Of a stretch of 64,000 nucleotides of DNA, positions 41,046 to 48,832 are shown piece by piece. Made by a program: the position numbers and the translations under genes. Within the stretch, counting starts at the first letter, position 1. Every line of letters begins with the position of its first letter. The stretch comes from Cellulomonas alba (GTDB taxonomy: Bacteria > Actinomycetota > Actinomycetes > Actinomycetales > Cellulomonadaceae): NCBI RefSeq assembly GCF_030362835.1, contig NZ_JAUCGQ010000001.1, forward strand, positions 1,901,461 to 1,965,460, written 5' to 3'. The notes beneath the pieces are model-generated. The model searched no databases. It was not told the origin of the DNA and saw nothing but the letters and a program-made list of their open reading frames with translations.

Positions 41046-41639
41046 TCAGCGGAACGTCAGGACGCTGTGCTCGAGCGCAGCGACCTTCTGGGCGAGCTGC
41101 CGAGCCACCGGGGGCGTCCACACCACCGGGTCGGCGGCGAGGCTCGCGGTGCGCAGCGTGAGGGTCCCCGGCGCGGTCACCGGAGCCCAGGGAAAGGCCG
41201 CCGCGTCCTCGGCCGGCGGGCTCAGCGCGAGCAGGGCGAGGACGATCCCGACCTCGCCCGCGGCGGTTGTCACCTGCGCGCACGCGCGGGTGGTCGCAGC
41301 GCCCGCCTCCGACGCCGCGAAGCCCGCGAACGCCGCGCGGACGGCTGCCGGTGCCCGTCGGACCGCCGCCAGGGTGGCGCTGACGAACGGCGGCGCAGCC
41401 GACGCCCGGGCGAGCGGGACGTCGCGCGGGCGGAGCGTGGTCGACGAGGACGTCGAGGAGCCGGTCGCGAAGCCGAGCAGGGCCAGGTCGGCGACCACCG
41501 CGTCGAGCAGCGGCTGCGTGGTCGCGGACCGCTGCGCCGCGGTCAGCGCGTAGAGCAGCGCGTCGACCACCGGGTCGCCCGGCTTCGTCCCGGTCGGGAG
41601 CTCGACCGCCACGCCCGCGACACAGGCGTAGCGGGCCAT
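41046..41639 (-). CDS. Uncharacterised cassette protein B (197 aa)
   Basis: The 197-residue product is very Ala/Val/Thr-rich and predicted mostly helical, with no signal peptide. It has one moderately hydrophobic stretch (about 125–142, GEVGIVLALLALSPP) and a C-terminal helix with LAQKVAALEHSVLTF. It starts at ATG 41639, overlapping the stop of gene A by one base (TGATG), a tight coupling that implies joint production. No family was recognised. Confidence 0.7.
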   Translation of the reverse strand: MARYACVAGVAVELPTGTKPGDPVVDALLYALTAAQRSATTQPLLDAVVADLALLGFATGSSTSSSTTLRPRDVPLARASAAPPFVSATLAAVRRAPAAVRAAFAGFAASEAGAATTRACAQVTTAAGEVGIVLALLALSPPAEDAAAFPWAPVTAPGTLTLRTASLAADPVVWTPPVARQLAQKVAALEHSVLTFR

Positions 41640-42421
41640 CAGAGGTCCGGCAGGTTCGCGATGTAGTTCTTCGCGTGCTCGCCGAGCTTCTTCTGGACCT
41701 CCTTGCGGACCTTCGAGTAGACGGCGTCGTTGAGCGACAGGCTGGTCGAGCCGTCCTGGATCGACACGGAGGTCGACGAGTACGTCATCCACAGGAACTT
41801 GGTCGTGTCGGCGGTGCCCGTGAACGCGAACGCTCCGAGCTGGAGCGCCACCGAGCCGTTCGTCTCGTTCGCGAGTCCGACCGAGAACGTGCCCGCGTTG
41901 TTCGACGTCGACGACGACGAGTAGATCGCCCACGGCGCGCCGGAGTCGTCGGCCGAGCCCTTGAGCGCGTTGACGGCGGCCTCGACGATGCCGAGCTCGG
42001 CGGGCGCGATGATCGCGCCGAGGATCTCGAGCACGACCTGGTCGATCTCGACCGTCGCCGTCTTCGTCTGGTAGCTGCCGAAGTCGATCGCCTGCGCCGT
42101 GTAGCCGATCTGCTGGAGCAGCGTCGTGACGTACGTGTAGTAGCCGATCGGGTCGCTCGTCGGCACGTGGCCCGCCTTGACGCCCGACAGCTGCGCGAGG
42201 GCGAGCGAGTTGTTGAGGTCGTCCTTGTGCTGCGCCGAGACGTAGGCGGAGAACGACACGAGCGAGTTGCCGACGACGGTGGCGCTCGCGGTGTCGTCCT
42301 GCTGGTCGGACGCGCCGCCGGCGGCCACGGCGAGCGTGTCGCTCAGCGCCGGGTGCTCCTCGATGCCGCTCAGGTCGATCGCGTCCAGTGCCGCGGCCGC
42401 GCTCTCTGCGGTGGTGGTCAT
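41639..42421 (-). CDS. Uncharacterised cassette protein A (260 aa)
   Basis: The first cassette gene encodes 260 residues. The N-terminal part (about 1–125) is helical. A hydrophobic helical hairpin-like segment (about 130–158, LEILGAIIAPAELGIVEAAV) follows, then a Ser/Thr-rich beta region (about 165–230, with SSSSTSNNAGTFSVGLANE and ALQLGAFAFTG), ending in a basic helix (KVRKEVQKKLGEHAKNYI). No signal peptide is seen. This alpha–hydrophobic–beta layout is reminiscent of membrane-active or toxin-like proteins, but no homolog is recognised and no activity is claimed. ATG 42421 has GAGGAACC upstream. Confidence 0.75.
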   Translation of the reverse strand: MTTTAESAAAALDAIDLSGIEEHPALSDTLAVAAGGASDQQDDTASATVVGNSLVSFSAYVSAQHKDDLNNSLALAQLSGVKAGHVPTSDPIGYYTYVTTLLQQIGYTAQAIDFGSYQTKTATVEIDQVVLEILGAIIAPAELGIVEAAVNALKGSADDSGAPWAIYSSSSTSNNAGTFSVGLANETNGSVALQLGAFAFTGTADTTKFLWMTYSSTSVSIQDGSTSLSLNDAVYSKVRKEVQKKLGEHAKNYIANLPDL

Positions 42422-42493
42422 GGTTCCTCCCCGTGGTGACGTCGCCGGGTCCGTCCCGGCGAGCCCATGCCACCGATCCGGCGTCGCCCTCGC

Positions 42494-42576
42494 GTGACGG
42501 CCGCGCACCGCGGGAGTCACTCGCGTGTCGCCCCGCGTCACGGCGGCGTGACGGCAACGCTTCACGGGGTGACGGC
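42494..42576. promoter_or_regulatory. GTGACGGC direct repeats in the cassette–SARP intergenic region
   Basis: GTGACGGC occurs at 42494, 42548 and 42569, with an inverted GCGTCACGGC near 42535. The last two copies are 21 bp apart, about two helical turns. SARP/BTAD activators bind short direct repeats at 11- or 22-bp spacing near the −35, so these are candidate sites for the adjacent regulator. Confidence 0.45.
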
Positions 42577-42650
42577 TCCGTGTCCGGACCAGTCGGGTGG
42601 CGCCGCGGCCGATACCTTGACGCCACGGGGAGCGAGCGGGGGGCGGCTTG

Positions 42651-43376
42651 ATGGGTCATGTCTTGGCGTTGCTCGGACCGCTCCGGTTGCGGGCCGACGG
42701 CAGGCGGGTGGCGCTCGCCCAGCCGACGGCGCGGCTCCTCGCGGCGCTCGCGCTCGACGGCCCGATGTCGCGCGACCGAGCGGCCGACCGGATGTGGCCC
42801 GACGCGCCGACGGTCCGCGCGCTCGCCAACCTGCGCACCGGCCTGTCCCGGCTGCGGCGCGCGGCGCCCGGCGTCATCGACGTCGGCGGCCCCGTGCTCG
42901 CGCTCGCAGACGACGTCCACGTCGACGTCGACGACGTCATGACGTGGGTGAACGCGACGATCTACGACGACGCGCCGGCCAACGAGCACGCTGGCCCGCC
43001 GCCCGAGGTCGGGCGCGAGCTCCTCGCGGGGTGGGACGACGAGTGGTCGCGGGACCACCGCGAGCGGTGGCACGTGCTGATCGGACAGGCGCTCGAGACC
43101 GCCGCGACGAGGCTGCTCTCGCTCGGCCGGCCCGCCGCGGCGCTGCCGTACGGGCTCGCGGCCGTCGCGGTCGAGCCGTGGTCGGAGTCGGCGAACCGGG
43201 TGCTCATCGAGATCCACGCCCGCCGGGGTGACCCCGCGGGTGCGCTCCGGCAGTTCGAGCGGCTCTCACGTGCGCTCAAGGCGGAGCTCGGCGTCGCCCC
43301 GACGCCGGACCTCGTGGCGCTGGTGCGTCAGCTCTACCCGTTCGGCATGGGTCGCGCGGGGGCACGGACGGCCTGA
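42651..43376 (+). CDS. SARP/BTAD-domain transcriptional activator
   Basis: The 241-residue protein has an OmpR-like winged helix (about 1–90, GPLRLRADGRRVALAQPTARLLAALAL is its start). A bacterial transcriptional activation domain follows (about 95–235, ending GDPAGALRQFERLSRALKAELGVAPTPDL). There is no ATPase or sensor extension, so it is a minimal SARP as found in antibiotic clusters. It is divergent from the cassette by 229 bp and is its likely activator. Start ATG 42651; TTG 42648 is adjacent. Confidence 0.85.
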   Translation: MGHVLALLGPLRLRADGRRVALAQPTARLLAALALDGPMSRDRAADRMWPDAPTVRALANLRTGLSRLRRAAPGVIDVGGPVLALADDVHVDVDDVMTWVNATIYDDAPANEHAGPPPEVGRELLAGWDDEWSRDHRERWHVLIGQALETAATRLLSLGRPAAALPYGLAAVAVEPWSESANRVLIEIHARRGDPAGALRQFERLSRALKAELGVAPTPDLVALVRQLYPFGMGRAGARTA

Positions 43377-43455
43377 CCGGTCGCTTCCTCGCGGCCCAGC
43401 GCGGTCGGTGCACCCGCTGGCACCCGCTGGATCATTGCGCCCGAACGATCGCGGT

Positions 43456-43490
43456 CTTATCGTTGATCGATAACATCGAATAACGATAAG
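43456..43490. promoter_or_regulatory. Operator-like inverted repeats before the DUF2975–XRE pair
   Basis: CTTATCGTT (43456–43464) and AACGATAAG (43482–43490) form a 9-bp inverted repeat with 17 bp between, enclosing a TGATCGATAACATCGAA core. It lies 8 bp before the ATG, overlapping the leader. The XRE protein encoded in the same operon is the obvious candidate binder. Confidence 0.5.
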
Positions 43491-43497
43491 GACGGCC

Positions 43498-44220
43498 ATG
43501 CAGACGACGGCGATCGACGACGACCTGCGGGTGCAGCCGAACCCGGCGCGCGCCCGGGTGGTGGCCGGGCTGCTCGAGGCCACCCTCTGGGTGCTGCTCG
43601 CGGTCGTGATCGTCACGCAGGTGGTGCGGCCGCTGGTGGGCCCGTCGATGCTCGGCATCGGCCAGGGCCCGTACTGGGGGATGGATCGCGAGATCCGCGC
43701 CGACCTGTCCCCGGACGTGTGGGCCAGGGCCGCGGCGGACCTCGGGGGAACGCTGCCGGCGGCGCTCGCTCGCGGCCTCGGCGACGGTGAGTACCACCGG
43801 GGCGAGGCCGTCGAGTCGACGCTGCCGAACAGCGTCGAGATCCAGGCGTGGGACCCGGACCTGCGTCAGACCGCGGGGCTGGGCGGCTCCGCGCTGCTGA
43901 CCGGCGTCGTCGTGGCCGTCGCCCTGGCGCTCGCGCTCCTGGTGGTGCGCGACCTGCGCCGCGGCCGGCTGTTCCGGGCGGCGAACCTGCGGCGCGTCTA
44001 CGCGGCCGCGGTGGTGGTCGGGTTCGGCGGGATGCTCGCGCAGGTGCTCGGCGCCTGGGGTCGGGTCGGGATCCTCGAGTCGCCGCGGCTCGCGGGGTAC
44101 GTCGAGCCGAGCTGGTCCGTGTCGTTCGTGCCGCTGGTCGTCGGGCTCACGCTGGCCGGCGGCGCCGAGGTGCTGCGGCTCGGCGTGCGGATGCAGCGCG
44201 ACGTCGAGGGGCTGGTGTGA
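43498..44220 (+). CDS. DUF2975 membrane protein
   Basis: The 240-residue protein has four predicted membrane helices (about 24–44, 137–157, 166–188 and 205–225) and an extracytoplasmic loop of about 90 residues between the first two. The final basic tail is typical of DUF2975. Family members are regularly encoded just before a small XRE regulator, as here (GTGA overlap). Function is unknown; a membrane-linked control of the XRE protein is an inference. Confidence 0.8.
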   Translation: MQTTAIDDDLRVQPNPARARVVAGLLEATLWVLLAVVIVTQVVRPLVGPSMLGIGQGPYWGMDREIRADLSPDVWARAAADLGGTLPAALARGLGDGEYHRGEAVESTLPNSVEIQAWDPDLRQTAGLGGSALLTGVVVAVALALALLVVRDLRRGRLFRAANLRRVYAAAVVVGFGGMLAQVLGAWGRVGILESPRLAGYVEPSWSVSFVPLVVGLTLAGGAEVLRLGVRMQRDVEGLV

Positions 44221-44456
44221 CGCCCGCGACAGACGCGGACGACGACGCCGGGATCGTCGTGCACCTCGACGCGCTGCTCGAGGCCCGCGGCATGACGCTC
44301 ACCGAGCTGGCCGCGCGCGTGGACATCACGCTCGCGAACCTCTCGGTGCTCAAGAACGGACGCGCACGGGCGGTGCGGTTCTCGACGCTCGCGGCCATCT
44401 GCCGGGAGCTCGGCTGCCAGCCCGGTGACGTGCTGGGCTACGACCCGAGCCGCTGA
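44217..44456 (+). CDS. Small XRE-family helix-turn-helix regulator
   Basis: The 79-residue protein is almost entirely a Cro/CI-type helix-turn-helix (MTLTELAARVDITLANLSVL, then FSTLAAICRELGCQPGDVL), the short YozG-like form paired with DUF2975 proteins. GTG 44217 overlaps the DUF2975 stop. It probably binds the inverted repeats at 43456–43490. Confidence 0.86.
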   Translation: MTPATDADDDAGIVVHLDALLEARGMTLTELAARVDITLANLSVLKNGRARAVRFSTLAAICRELGCQPGDVLGYDPSR

Positions 44457-44480
44457 CGGCGGGTCGCGGAGCGGTAGCGC

Positions 44481-44888
44481 TCAGGCGTGACCCGACCAGG
44501 TCTTGTCCTGGCAGTCGAGCACCGTCTTCGTCGAGTACTCCCCGATGCAGAGCTGGAACTTCACGGGCGTGCCCTCGGCGAGCGCGTAGTCGCGGTAGAC
44601 GTACTGGCCGTCGCCGTACTTGTTCCAGAGGTCGGACTTGCGGTCGCCGTCGATCCAGATGCGCATGACCACCGAGTGGCCGTCCGCACGGGTGTCCTGG
44701 AGCTTGAACGACTCGCCGTCGGCGTAGAAGTCGCCGTAGGCGTTGCAGGTCGGGTAGATCGAGTACCAGTGCGCGAGCCAGCACCAGGTCGCGTTGATGT
44801 CGCCCGACGCCGCCTGGCCCGGGCCGGCGGCCGCGACGGTCAGGCCGACCGCCGCCAGGATCACGAACGCAGCGCGCTTCAGCTTCAT
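44481..44888 (-). CDS. Small secreted protein with two predicted disulfides
   Basis: The 135-residue product has a clear Sec signal peptide (KLKRAAFVILAAVGLTVAAAGPGQAAS, cut after about residue 27). The mature domain of about 108 residues is rich in Tyr, Trp and Asp with four cysteines (in TWCWLAHW, YPTCNAYG, FQLCIGEY and VLDCQDK). The spacing suggests a compact beta-rich extracellular domain. No family recognised; ligand-binding or inhibitor roles are possible but unsupported. Confidence 0.78.
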   Translation of the reverse strand: MKLKRAAFVILAAVGLTVAAAGPGQAASGDINATWCWLAHWYSIYPTCNAYGDFYADGESFKLQDTRADGHSVVMRIWIDGDRKSDLWNKYGDGQYVYRDYALAEGTPVKFQLCIGEYSTKTVLDCQDKTWSGHA

Positions 44889-44993
44889 GGTTCACCCCCA
44901 GGCGGGCGTCGGGCACCGTTGCTCGAGGCCCAGAACCAGGGTGGTGGTGCGCGCCGGTGCTGTCCACCGGAGGGCGGACGGGAGCGAGCGCCG

Positions 44994-45611
44994 TCAGGGA
45001 CGCGCGTCGTCCGAGCCGACGGACGTCGTCATCGCGTCGAGGGGCGCGGCCGGCGGAAGCGTCCACCCCCCGAGCCATCCGCTGGCGAGGAGCAACACGC
45101 CCGGCACCAGACCGCCGACCACGGCGATCGCCGCGGCGGACGCGTCACCGACCGCGAGAGCCAGGCCGGCCACGCCACACGCCGCGATCCCGAGGCCCAG
45201 CCACCAGAACGGCCGGACGCGGAAGAGCGCGGCGAGCGGTAGGAAGTGCGCGCCGACCACGAGCGACACCCACGCGACGCCCGCGTCGGGCATGCCGAGC
45301 GGCCCGGCGACCACGCGGACGCCGACGAACAGCGCGACGACCTCCGCGAGGACGATCAGCCAGTAGGCGCGGCCGAACACCGGTCGTCCGGGGCCGTCGT
45401 CGCCGGTGTCGCGGGGGCGACGGCGGACCAGCAACCATGCGACCGCGGCGAACGCGGCGATGCCCGCCACCCGTACGGCGACGCGCGGCCCTGCCGACAG
45501 CGGCGCGGCGTTCACCTCGACGTAGACGAGCCCGAACGCGGCGCCGATCCAGGACCCGATCCACTGCCCACGCCCGCCGTGGGCGTCGCGGGCGTCCACC
45601 GATCCCTCCAT
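44994..45611 (-). CDS. Polytopic membrane protein, unknown function
   Basis: The 205-residue protein has about six membrane segments, short loops and an aromatic-rich fourth segment region (FRVRPFWWLGLGI). No transporter or enzyme motif is seen. It is divergent from a TetR gene with only 38 bp between, and the shared palindrome there suggests TetR control. Start ATG 45611 has GGAGGG-like sequence upstream on its strand. Confidence 0.72.
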   Translation of the reverse strand: MEGSVDARDAHGGRGQWIGSWIGAAFGLVYVEVNAAPLSAGPRVAVRVAGIAAFAAVAWLLVRRRPRDTGDDGPGRPVFGRAYWLIVLAEVVALFVGVRVVAGPLGMPDAGVAWVSLVVGAHFLPLAALFRVRPFWWLGLGIAACGVAGLALAVGDASAAAIAVVGGLVPGVLLLASGWLGGWTLPPAAPLDAMTTSVGSDDARP

Positions 45612-45635
45612 GGCTCCCCCCGTGCTCAGAATTCA

Positions 45636-45651
45636 ATATAGTGCGCTATAT
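45636..45651. promoter_or_regulatory. Palindromic operator overlapping the TetR start codon
   Basis: ATATAG-TGCG-CTATAT is a perfect 6-bp-arm palindrome covering the 38-bp divergent gap and the first bases of the TetR gene. TATAGT (45637–45642) within it is a good −10, seven bases before the ATG, so the transcript would be leaderless and repression direct. Confidence 0.6.
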
Positions 45652-46303
45652 GGAAGCGCACCAGGGCGGCGGCACGAGCGGGACGTCGCGCTACCGGTCA
45701 CCGGTGCGGGCCGCTCGCGCGGCCGCGACGCGGGCACGGATCGCGCTCGCGGCACGTGAGCTGTTCGCGGAGCACGGCTTCGCCGGCACCACGGTGGCAG
45801 CCATCGCCGGGCGCGCGGGCGTCGCGGTGCCGACGGTGTACGCGACCTACGGGTCGAAGGGAGCGATCGTCGCGGCCTTGCTGAGTCAGCTCGAGGACGA
45901 CGCGGACGCGGACGGGTGGTGGGTGCGCATCGAGGCGGCGGAGTCGTCTGCGGAGAAGCTCACCCTCTTCGCGCGGTGGACGGCGGCGCTGCTGTCCTCG
46001 AGCAAGGCGGTGATCTCGGCGGCCCGCGACGCGGTGACCGACCCGGCGATCGTCGAGCTCGGCAGGCTCGGCGACGAGCATCGTCGCGAAGGGCTGCGCG
46101 AGCTGCTGGCGTCACTCGAGCTGCGCACCGACGTCGCGGCCGACACGCTGCTCGACCGCGCGTGGATCCTCACCGGACTGCACGTCTACCTGGCGGCGAC
46201 GGACGGGTGCGCCTGGAGCGACGACGCGTACGCGGAGTGGCTCGCCGCGTGCCTCCGCGACCAGCTGCTGCCGACCGCGGGTCAGTCCGGCACGCCGAGG
46301 TGA
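45650..46303 (+). CDS. TetR-family transcriptional regulator
   Basis: The 217-residue protein has an N-terminal TetR helix-turn-helix (about 28–75: IALAARELFAEHGFAGTTV and GVAVPTVYATYGSKGAIV) and a helical ligand-binding C-terminal domain. ATG 45650 has no ribosome site but sits right after a −10, consistent with leaderless expression; GTG 45706 is a less likely start. It overlaps the convergent GNAT gene by 22 bp. It probably controls itself and the divergent membrane protein. Confidence 0.87.
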   Translation: MEAHQGGGTSGTSRYRSPVRAARAAATRARIALAARELFAEHGFAGTTVAAIAGRAGVAVPTVYATYGSKGAIVAALLSQLEDDADADGWWVRIEAAESSAEKLTLFARWTAALLSSSKAVISAARDAVTDPAIVELGRLGDEHRREGLRELLASLELRTDVAADTLLDRAWILTGLHVYLAATDGCAWSDDAYAEWLAACLRDQLLPTAGQSGTPR

Positions 46304-46935
46304 CGGCGCACGGCGGCGACGCCGTCGAGAGCGACCTCGGGCCGGTCGGGGTCCGCGGCCCACGCGTCCCGCGTCAGGACGTAGCGGATCGACTCGGCGG
46401 CCGCGCCCTCACGGGGCAGCACGTCGCGGCCGTTCTCGCGGTAGCCCACGCGGCGGGTGACGCCGTTGGAGCGCGCGTTGTCCGCGAAGGCGGTCGTCGT
46501 CGCGCGCTCCGCGCCGAGACCCTCGAACAGCAGGTGGAGTATCAGGCGGCGCATCCGGGTGCCGATGCCCTGACCCTGGAAGCGCAGGCCGAGCCAGGAG
46601 CCCGTCTCGGCCTGGCGCGTGACGCGGAATTCCGTCGCCTGCGCGCCCTGGAGGCCGACCAGCTCGCCGCCGCGCAGGACGGCCAGCTCGAGAACCCACC
46701 GCTCGGGCGACAGCTCGGCGCGCCGGCTCCACTGGTAACGCAGCACCGAGGTCGCGACCTCGGCCGGCGTGCCACGCGTCCACGGCACGGTGAACGGCAT
46801 CGCGTCCGCCGCGTGCACCCCGTCGGCAGCCAGGAGCGCGGCCTGGAGCAGCAGGTCGTCGTCGAGATAGCGCAGCTCGAGGTCGCCGCTCGTGACTCGG
46901 AGGGCGGGGAAAGGCCAGACGTCGAGCGGGTCCAT
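46282..46935 (-). CDS. GNAT-family N-acetyltransferase
   Basis: The 217-residue protein is a RimJ/RimL-type acetyltransferase. The acetyl-CoA pyrophosphate loop is GLRFQGQGIGTRMRRLIL, and TTTAFADNARSNGVTRRVGYRENGRD is the following conserved asparagine/aromatic block. Substrate could be a ribosomal or other protein N-terminus or a small molecule; nothing in context decides. It is convergent with TetR (22-bp overlap) and divergent from the ABC exporter. Confidence 0.87.
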   Translation of the reverse strand: MDPLDVWPFPALRVTSGDLELRYLDDDLLLQAALLAADGVHAADAMPFTVPWTRGTPAEVATSVLRYQWSRRAELSPERWVLELAVLRGGELVGLQGAQATEFRVTRQAETGSWLGLRFQGQGIGTRMRRLILHLLFEGLGAERATTTAFADNARSNGVTRRVGYRENGRDVLPREGAAAESIRYVLTRDAWAADPDRPEVALDGVAAVRRHLGVPD

Positions 46936-47042
46936 GCCCGCGAGGGTGGTGCCCCGGGTCGCAGCCGGTCAAACGGGAAACGCCGCGCGGTGGTGCTGCC
47001 CCGGGCGACCAGGACGGGCTGTCGCTCGTCGACGGGGGGCTC

Positions 47043-47077
47043 CCGACGTGCCGGACGTCGGAGGTCCGTCCTAGGTT
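47043..47077 (+). promoter_or_regulatory. Promoter and palindrome ahead of the ABC-2 exporter
   Basis: CCGACGT-GCCGG-ACGTCGG (47043–47061) is a 7-bp inverted repeat. TAGGTT (47072–47077) ends seven bases before GTG 47085, suggesting a leaderless transcript under a repressor bound upstream. Confidence 0.4.
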
Positions 47078-47084
47078 GCTCCTC

Positions 47085-48005
47085 GTGACCGTCATCTCGG
47101 CCCGCGGGCTCGTCAAGCGCTACGGCGACCTCGCGGCGGTCGACGGCATCGACTTCGAGGTGCCCGCGGGCGAGTCGTTCGGGCTGCTCGGACCGAACGG
47201 CGCCGGCAAGTCGACCACGATGCGGATGGTCGGAGCGGTCTCGGCGCGCACGGCCGGCGACCTGACGGTCCTGGGGCTCGATCCCGACACGCACGGTCCG
47301 GAGATCCGCGCGCAGCTCGGCGTGGTGCCGCAGGAGGACAACCTCGACCTCGAGCTCCGCGCGCGGGACAACCTCGTGGTCTACGGGCGCTACTTCGGCA
47401 TCTCGCGCGCCGAGTGCCTGCGGCGGGCCGACGAGCTCCTCGCGTTCGCCCAGCTCGAGGACAAGGCGACCGCGAAGGTCGACGACCTGTCGGGCGGCAT
47501 GAAGCGGCGGCTGACGATCGCCCGGGCGCTCATCAACACGCCCCGCGTCCTGATGCTCGACGAGCCGACCACGGGCCTCGACCCGCAGGCGCGGCACGTG
47601 CTGTGGGACCGGCTGTTCCGGCTCAAGGAGCGCGGCACGACGCTCGTGCTCACGACGCACTACATGGACGAGGCCGAGCAGCTGTGCGACCGGCTGATCG
47701 TCGTCGACCACGGCCGCATCATGGCCGAGGGCAGCCCGGCCGAGCTGATCCGCCGGTACTCGACGCGCGAAGTCGTCGAGCTCCGGTTCGGCACCGACCG
47801 GAACGCCGACGCAGGCGCCCGTCTCGAGAGCGCCGCCGACCGCGTGGAGGTGCTGCCCGACCGCGTGCTGCTCTACACCGACGACGGCGAGCGCCTGCTC
47901 GAGCACGTGGCTCGCGAGGGGATGCGCCCGACCACGAGCCTCGTGCGCCGGTCGAGCCTCGAGGACGTCTTCCTGCGCCTCACGGGACGGAGCCTGATCG
48001 AATGA
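47085..48005 (+). CDS. ABC-2 exporter ATPase (DrrA-like)
   Basis: The 306-residue ATPase has Walker A GPNGAGKSTT, signature LSGGMKRRL, Walker B VLMLDEPTTGLD and the H-loop TTHYMDE. The C-terminal DrrA-type domain (about 225–306) follows. It powers the two permeases encoded next. DrrAB-like systems export drugs, lipids or polysaccharides; the substrate here is unknown. Start GTG 47085; a TTG at 47076 is possible. Confidence 0.9.
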   Translation: MTVISARGLVKRYGDLAAVDGIDFEVPAGESFGLLGPNGAGKSTTMRMVGAVSARTAGDLTVLGLDPDTHGPEIRAQLGVVPQEDNLDLELRARDNLVVYGRYFGISRAECLRRADELLAFAQLEDKATAKVDDLSGGMKRRLTIARALINTPRVLMLDEPTTGLDPQARHVLWDRLFRLKERGTTLVLTTHYMDEAEQLCDRLIVVDHGRIMAEGSPAELIRRYSTREVVELRFGTDRNADAGARLESAADRVEVLPDRVLLYTDDGERLLEHVAREGMRPTTSLVRRSSLEDVFLRLTGRSLIE

Positions 48006-48832
48006 CCGCGACGCGCGACGAGCTCGTCGCCGCCGCTCGCGGGCCGCGGCGCTTCGGCTGGTGGTACATCGCCGAGCACCAGTTCCGGCAGATGCGCCGG
48101 TACCTGTGGGTGGTCGTCGTCAACACGATCGGCAGCCCGCTGCTGTACCTGCTCGGCATCGGCTTCGGGCTCGCCTCCTTCATGACGAGGCCCATCGCCG
48201 ACGGGCCGGACGGGCCGGTCAGCTACCTGCTGTTCGTCACACCGGCGCTCGTCGCCTCGGCCGGCGTCGCCGTCGCGTCGGACGAGTTCCAGTACTCGGT
48301 GATGATGGGCTTCAAGTGGCGCCGGCTGTTCTGGGGCATGAACGACTCGCCCGTCGAGCCGCCGCAGATCGTCACCGGGTTCGTGCTCGCCGTCGCCGGT
48401 CGGATGCTGTTCTCGACCCTGGCGTTCGCGGCCATCGCGGTGCTGTTCGGCGGTCTGGGCGACCCGTGGTCCGCCTTCGCGGTCGCGGGCGCCGGGCTGC
48501 TGGGTGGCATGGCGTTCGGCCTGCCGCTGCTCGCCTACTCGGCGACGATCACCGAGGACAAGGGACAGTTCGCGCTCGTGAACCGGTTCGTGTTCACGCC
48601 GATGTTCCTGTTCTCGGGCACGTTCTACCCGCTCGCGACGCTGCCGGTGTGGCTGCAGTGGATCGGCTGGGTCTCGCCGCTCTGGCACGCGAGCGAGATC
48701 GGGCGCGCGGCCTCCTACGGACGCTCGCCCGGGTCGTGGCCCGTCGGGTGGCACGTCGTCGTGCTGCTCACGCTGTGCGTGGCCGGGTGGGTGGCGGCGC
48801 GGCGCGTGTTCGTCCGGAGGTTGCGCGGATGA
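48002..48832 (+). CDS. ABC-2 type permease 1
   Basis: The 276-residue protein has a cytoplasmic N-terminus with the conserved amphipathic start (WWYIAEHQFRQMRRYLW) and six membrane helices. The ABC-2 signature region is FALVNRFVFTPMFLFSGTFYPL. It overlaps both the ATPase and the second permease by four bases. With permease 2 it forms a heterodimeric export channel. Confidence 0.88.
   Translation: MTATRDELVAAARGPRRFGWWYIAEHQFRQMRRYLWVVVVNTIGSPLLYLLGIGFGLASFMTRPIADGPDGPVSYLLFVTPALVASAGVAVASDEFQYSVMMGFKWRRLFWGMNDSPVEPPQIVTGFVLAVAGRMLFSTLAFAAIAVLFGGLGDPWSAFAVAGAGLLGGMAFGLPLLAYSATITEDKGQFALVNRFVFTPMFLFSGTFYPLATLPVWLQWIGWVSPLWHASEIGRAASYGRSPGSWPVGWHVVVLLTLCVAGWVAARRVFVRRLRG

Noticed and set aside
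41639..42421. Assigning cassette protein A to a named toxin or virulence-factor family
   Set aside because: The layout is suggestive, but no diagnostic motif was recognised, so no family or activity is claimed.
44957..45649. Plus-strand open frame upstream of the TetR gene
   Set aside because: It is the shadow of the minus-strand membrane protein and lacks protein-like features until the TetR domain.
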